This document shows, in pieces, positions 14,252-15,645 of a stretch of 15,645 nt of DNA; within the stretch, counting starts at the first letter, position 1; every line of letters starts with the position of its first letter. The notes beneath the pieces are model-generated. The model searched no databases and was not told the origin of the DNA. It saw only the letters and a program-made list of their open reading frames with translations. Both the position numbers and the translations under genes were made by a program. Source of the stretch: Caryophanon sp036309765 (GTDB lineage Bacteria > Bacillota > Bacilli > Bacillales_A > Planococcaceae); assembly GCA_036309765.1 (NCBI GenBank), contig JAXJTE010000227.1, positions 1 to 15,645 on the forward strand, read 5' to 3'.

Positions 14252-14279
14252 ATTGTACCATGATGAAACGGGTAGTCAA
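14252..14279 (-). promoter_or_regulatory. Predicted minus-strand promoter facing the sdhC promoter
   Basis: On the minus strand TTGACT (14279-14274), 16-bp spacer, TACAAT (14257-14252). The expected start near 14245 is within a base or two of that of the sdhC promoter. It would drive the structured RNA and possibly yslB. Confidence 0.6.
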
Positions 14280-14282
14280 TAA

Positions 14283-14298
14283 TTGAGAACGTTTTCAA
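14283..14298. promoter_or_regulatory. CcpA catabolite-responsive element (cre) in the sdhC leader
   Basis: TTGAGAACGTTTTCAA matches the cre consensus WTGNAANCGNWNNCWW at 15 of 16 positions and is palindromic except for one pair. It lies at about +40 of the predicted sdhC transcript, a location typical of roadblock repression, and just upstream of the minus-strand promoter. Confidence 0.75.
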
Positions 14299-14358
14299 TT
14301 AGGAGAATCTATGAACAATTATAGCTAGCTGTTTTAAGTACTAAGGGGGGTAACAGTC

Positions 14359-14973
14359 TTGTCGAAAAATCGTGAGTTTTTATGGCGCCGACTACATTCT
14401 TTACTTGGTGTAATTCCAGTAGGTCTGTTCTTGGTGTTCCACTTATCTCTGAACTTTACTGCTACAGGTGGTTCAGAAGCTTACAACAATGCAACTGGCA
14501 TGATGGAATTAATTCCGCACTGGTTGTTATTAACTATGGAATGGGTAATCATCTACATCCCATTAATGTTCCATGCGTTCTACGGAGTATATATTGCTTT
14601 CACTGCGACGCATAATACGAAGCGCTTCGGTACGTTCCGTAACTGGATGTTCCGCATTCAACGTATGACAGGTATTTTACTTGTTGTGTTCGTTGCTTGG
14701 CACATTTGGCAAACACGTATCCAAAAAGCTTTAGGTGATGAAGTAAACTTTGATATGATGGCGGATATCGTAGCAAACCCAGCGATGTTAGCATTCTACA
14801 TCGTAGGTATTTTATCAGCTACATTCCACTTATCAAACGGTTTATGGTCATTCTTAGTGAGCTGGGGTATTACTCAATCTCCAAAATCACAAAAAATCGT
14901 TACGTACATTTCAATTGCAGTATTCTTAGTATTAAGTGTTGTTGGTGTAGTAGCAATTTTAGCATTCGTTTAA
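14359..14973 (+). CDS. sdhC: Succinate dehydrogenase cytochrome b558 subunit
   Basis: 204-residue integral membrane protein of the Bacillus-type SdhC with five helices; it anchors complex II and passes electrons from succinate to menaquinone through two b hemes. All four axial histidines expected from the B. subtilis protein (28, 70, 113, 155) are present, at H28 (LVFHLS), H72 (MFHAFYG), H115 (AWHIWQ) and H157 (TFHLSNG). The N-terminus KNREFLWRRLHSLLG is typical. The start codon is TTG with an unusually G-rich site AAGGGGGGT (14343-14351) 7 nt upstream. sdhA follows after 46 bp with no terminator. Control is likely by CcpA (cre in the leader), and possibly by a C-rich small RNA at the G-run; the latter is only inferred. 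Confidence 0.97.
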   Translation: MSKNREFLWRRLHSLLGVIPVGLFLVFHLSLNFTATGGSEAYNNATGMMELIPHWLLLTMEWVIIYIPLMFHAFYGVYIAFTATHNTKRFGTFRNWMFRIQRMTGILLVVFVAWHIWQTRIQKALGDEVNFDMMADIVANPAMLAFYIVGILSATFHLSNGLWSFLVSWGITQSPKSQKIVTYISIAVFLVLSVVGVVAILAFV

Positions 14974-15019
14974 TAGCGGTAACAAAGTAAAGCAATATCT
15001 TTGAGGAGTGAGAATTAAC

Positions 15020-15645
15020 ATGGCAAAAAGCAAAGTAATTGTTGTCGGTGGCGGCTTAGCCGGTTTAATGTCAACAGTTAAAGCAGCTGAATTGGGCACT
15101 GAAGTTGAATTATTCTCATTAGTTCCGGTAAAACGTTCACACTCTGTATGTGCACAGGGCGGAATTAATGGAGCAGTAAATACAAAAGGTGAAGGGGATT
15201 CTCCTTGGATCCACTTTGACGATACAGTTTACGGTGGCGACTTCTTAGCGGATCAACCACCAATCAAAGCAATGTGTGATGCCGCACCTGGTATCATTCA
15301 CTTATTCGACCGTATGGGTGTAATGTTCAACCGTACGCCAGAAGGTTTAATTGACTTCCGTCGTTTCGGCGGTACGTTAATGCACCGTACAGCATTCTCT
15401 GGTGCAACGACTGGTCAACAACTTTTATACGCACTAGACGAGCAAGTTCGTGCACACGAAGTAGCTGGTTTAGTTACGAAATATGAGCATTGGGAATTCC
15501 TTGGTGTTATTAAAGACGACGAAGGTACTTGCCGCGGTATCGTAGCACAAGATATGCGTACAGAAGAAATTCGCGCATTCCGTGCTGATGCAGTAATTAT
15601 GTGTACTGGTGGTCCTGGTATCATCTTCGGTAAAACAACAAACTC
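15020..15645 (+). CDS. sdhA: Succinate dehydrogenase flavoprotein subunit (3'-truncated)
   Basis: First 208 residues of the flavoprotein that oxidises succinate to fumarate; the frame is open at the window end. The N-terminus has the dinucleotide-binding glycines VVGGGLAG (10-15) and then RSHSVCAQGGIN, where H41 is the histidine expected to carry the covalent FAD. GEGDSPWIHFDDTVYGGDF and HRTAFSGATTGQQ are family-typical FAD and substrate-site segments. AGGAGTG (15004-15010) lies 9 nt before the ATG. sdhB, the iron-sulfur subunit, should follow beyond the window. Codon use is strongly biased, as for sdhC. Confidence 0.97.
   Translation, partial: MAKSKVIVVGGGLAGLMSTVKAAELGTEVELFSLVPVKRSHSVCAQGGINGAVNTKGEGDSPWIHFDDTVYGGDFLADQPPIKAMCDAAPGIIHLFDRMGVMFNRTPEGLIDFRRFGGTLMHRTAFSGATTGQQLLYALDEQVRAHEVAGLVTKYEHWEFLGVIKDDEGTCRGIVAQDMRTEEIRAFRADAVIMCTGGPGIIFGKTTN

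Noticed and set aside
14260..14286. Eight-codon frame (MMKRVVNN) in the sdhC leader as a leader peptide
   Set aside because: No ribosome binding site, and it overlaps the minus-strand promoter and the cre site.
14244..14358. Known riboswitch in the sdhC leader or, on the other strand, before yslB
   Set aside because: None of the conserved cores I know (TPP, SAM, FMN, purine, preQ1, cobalamin, lysine, glycine) fits either strand; only the generic nested pairing on the minus strand remains.
1..15645. Mobile element, CRISPR array, toxin-antitoxin or defence system
   Set aside because: No transposase, recombinase, terminal repeats, regular direct repeats or defence-type domains were seen; all substantial frames are housekeeping genes in conserved order.

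Overview
The window looks like chromosome of a low-GC Gram-positive bacterium of the order Bacillales. The gene order polX - mutS2 - DUF350 - lcfA - fadR - fadB - etfB - etfA - trxA - uvrC - lysC - yslB - sdhC - sdhA is the one known from Bacillus subtilis. The protein divergence, the heavy use of TTA/GTA/CGT codons and the strong AGGAGG-type ribosome binding sites point to the Planococcaceae (a Lysinibacillus/Solibacillus-like genome). That family-level placement is inference. No insertion sequence, prophage, CRISPR array, tRNA or rRNA is visible, so this is core chromosome rather than an accessory island.

Layout. 1-4323: the 3' end of polX, mutS2 (ribosome rescue/recombination ATPase), a four-helix DUF350 membrane protein and a very small single-helix membrane protein, closed by a strong terminator. 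4419-9563: a fatty-acid degradation block, lcfA-fadR-fadB-etfB-etfA. Acyl-CoA is made by LcfA, hydrated after oxidation by FadB, and electrons leave through the EtfBA flavoprotein. FadR represses the block, and a near-consensus FadR operator sits on the start point of the fadR promoter. 9677-10187: trxA with a promoter that looks Spx-dependent, followed by two tandem terminators. 10227-12052: uvrC.

12036-13635: a lysine-riboswitch-controlled aspartokinase gene. The riboswitch and its terminator are intact, and so is the internal ribosome binding site for a separate regulatory (beta) subunit. The kinase domain, however, has substitutions at most of the signature active-site motifs of the family. 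This is the most unusual thing in the window. A perfect bidirectional terminator separates it from the oppositely oriented yslB.

13634-15645: yslB (minus strand), a 296-bp divergent control region, then sdhC and the start of sdhA (succinate dehydrogenase). The control region holds two sigma-A-type promoters that face each other, with their -10 boxes forming an inverted repeat. It also holds a near-consensus CcpA cre site in the sdhC leader, and a nested set of complementary segments ending in a U-tract on the minus strand that may be a small RNA or leader RNA in front of yslB.

All family assignments come from reading motifs by eye; no database search was run. Promoters, operators and RNA structures are sequence-pattern predictions.
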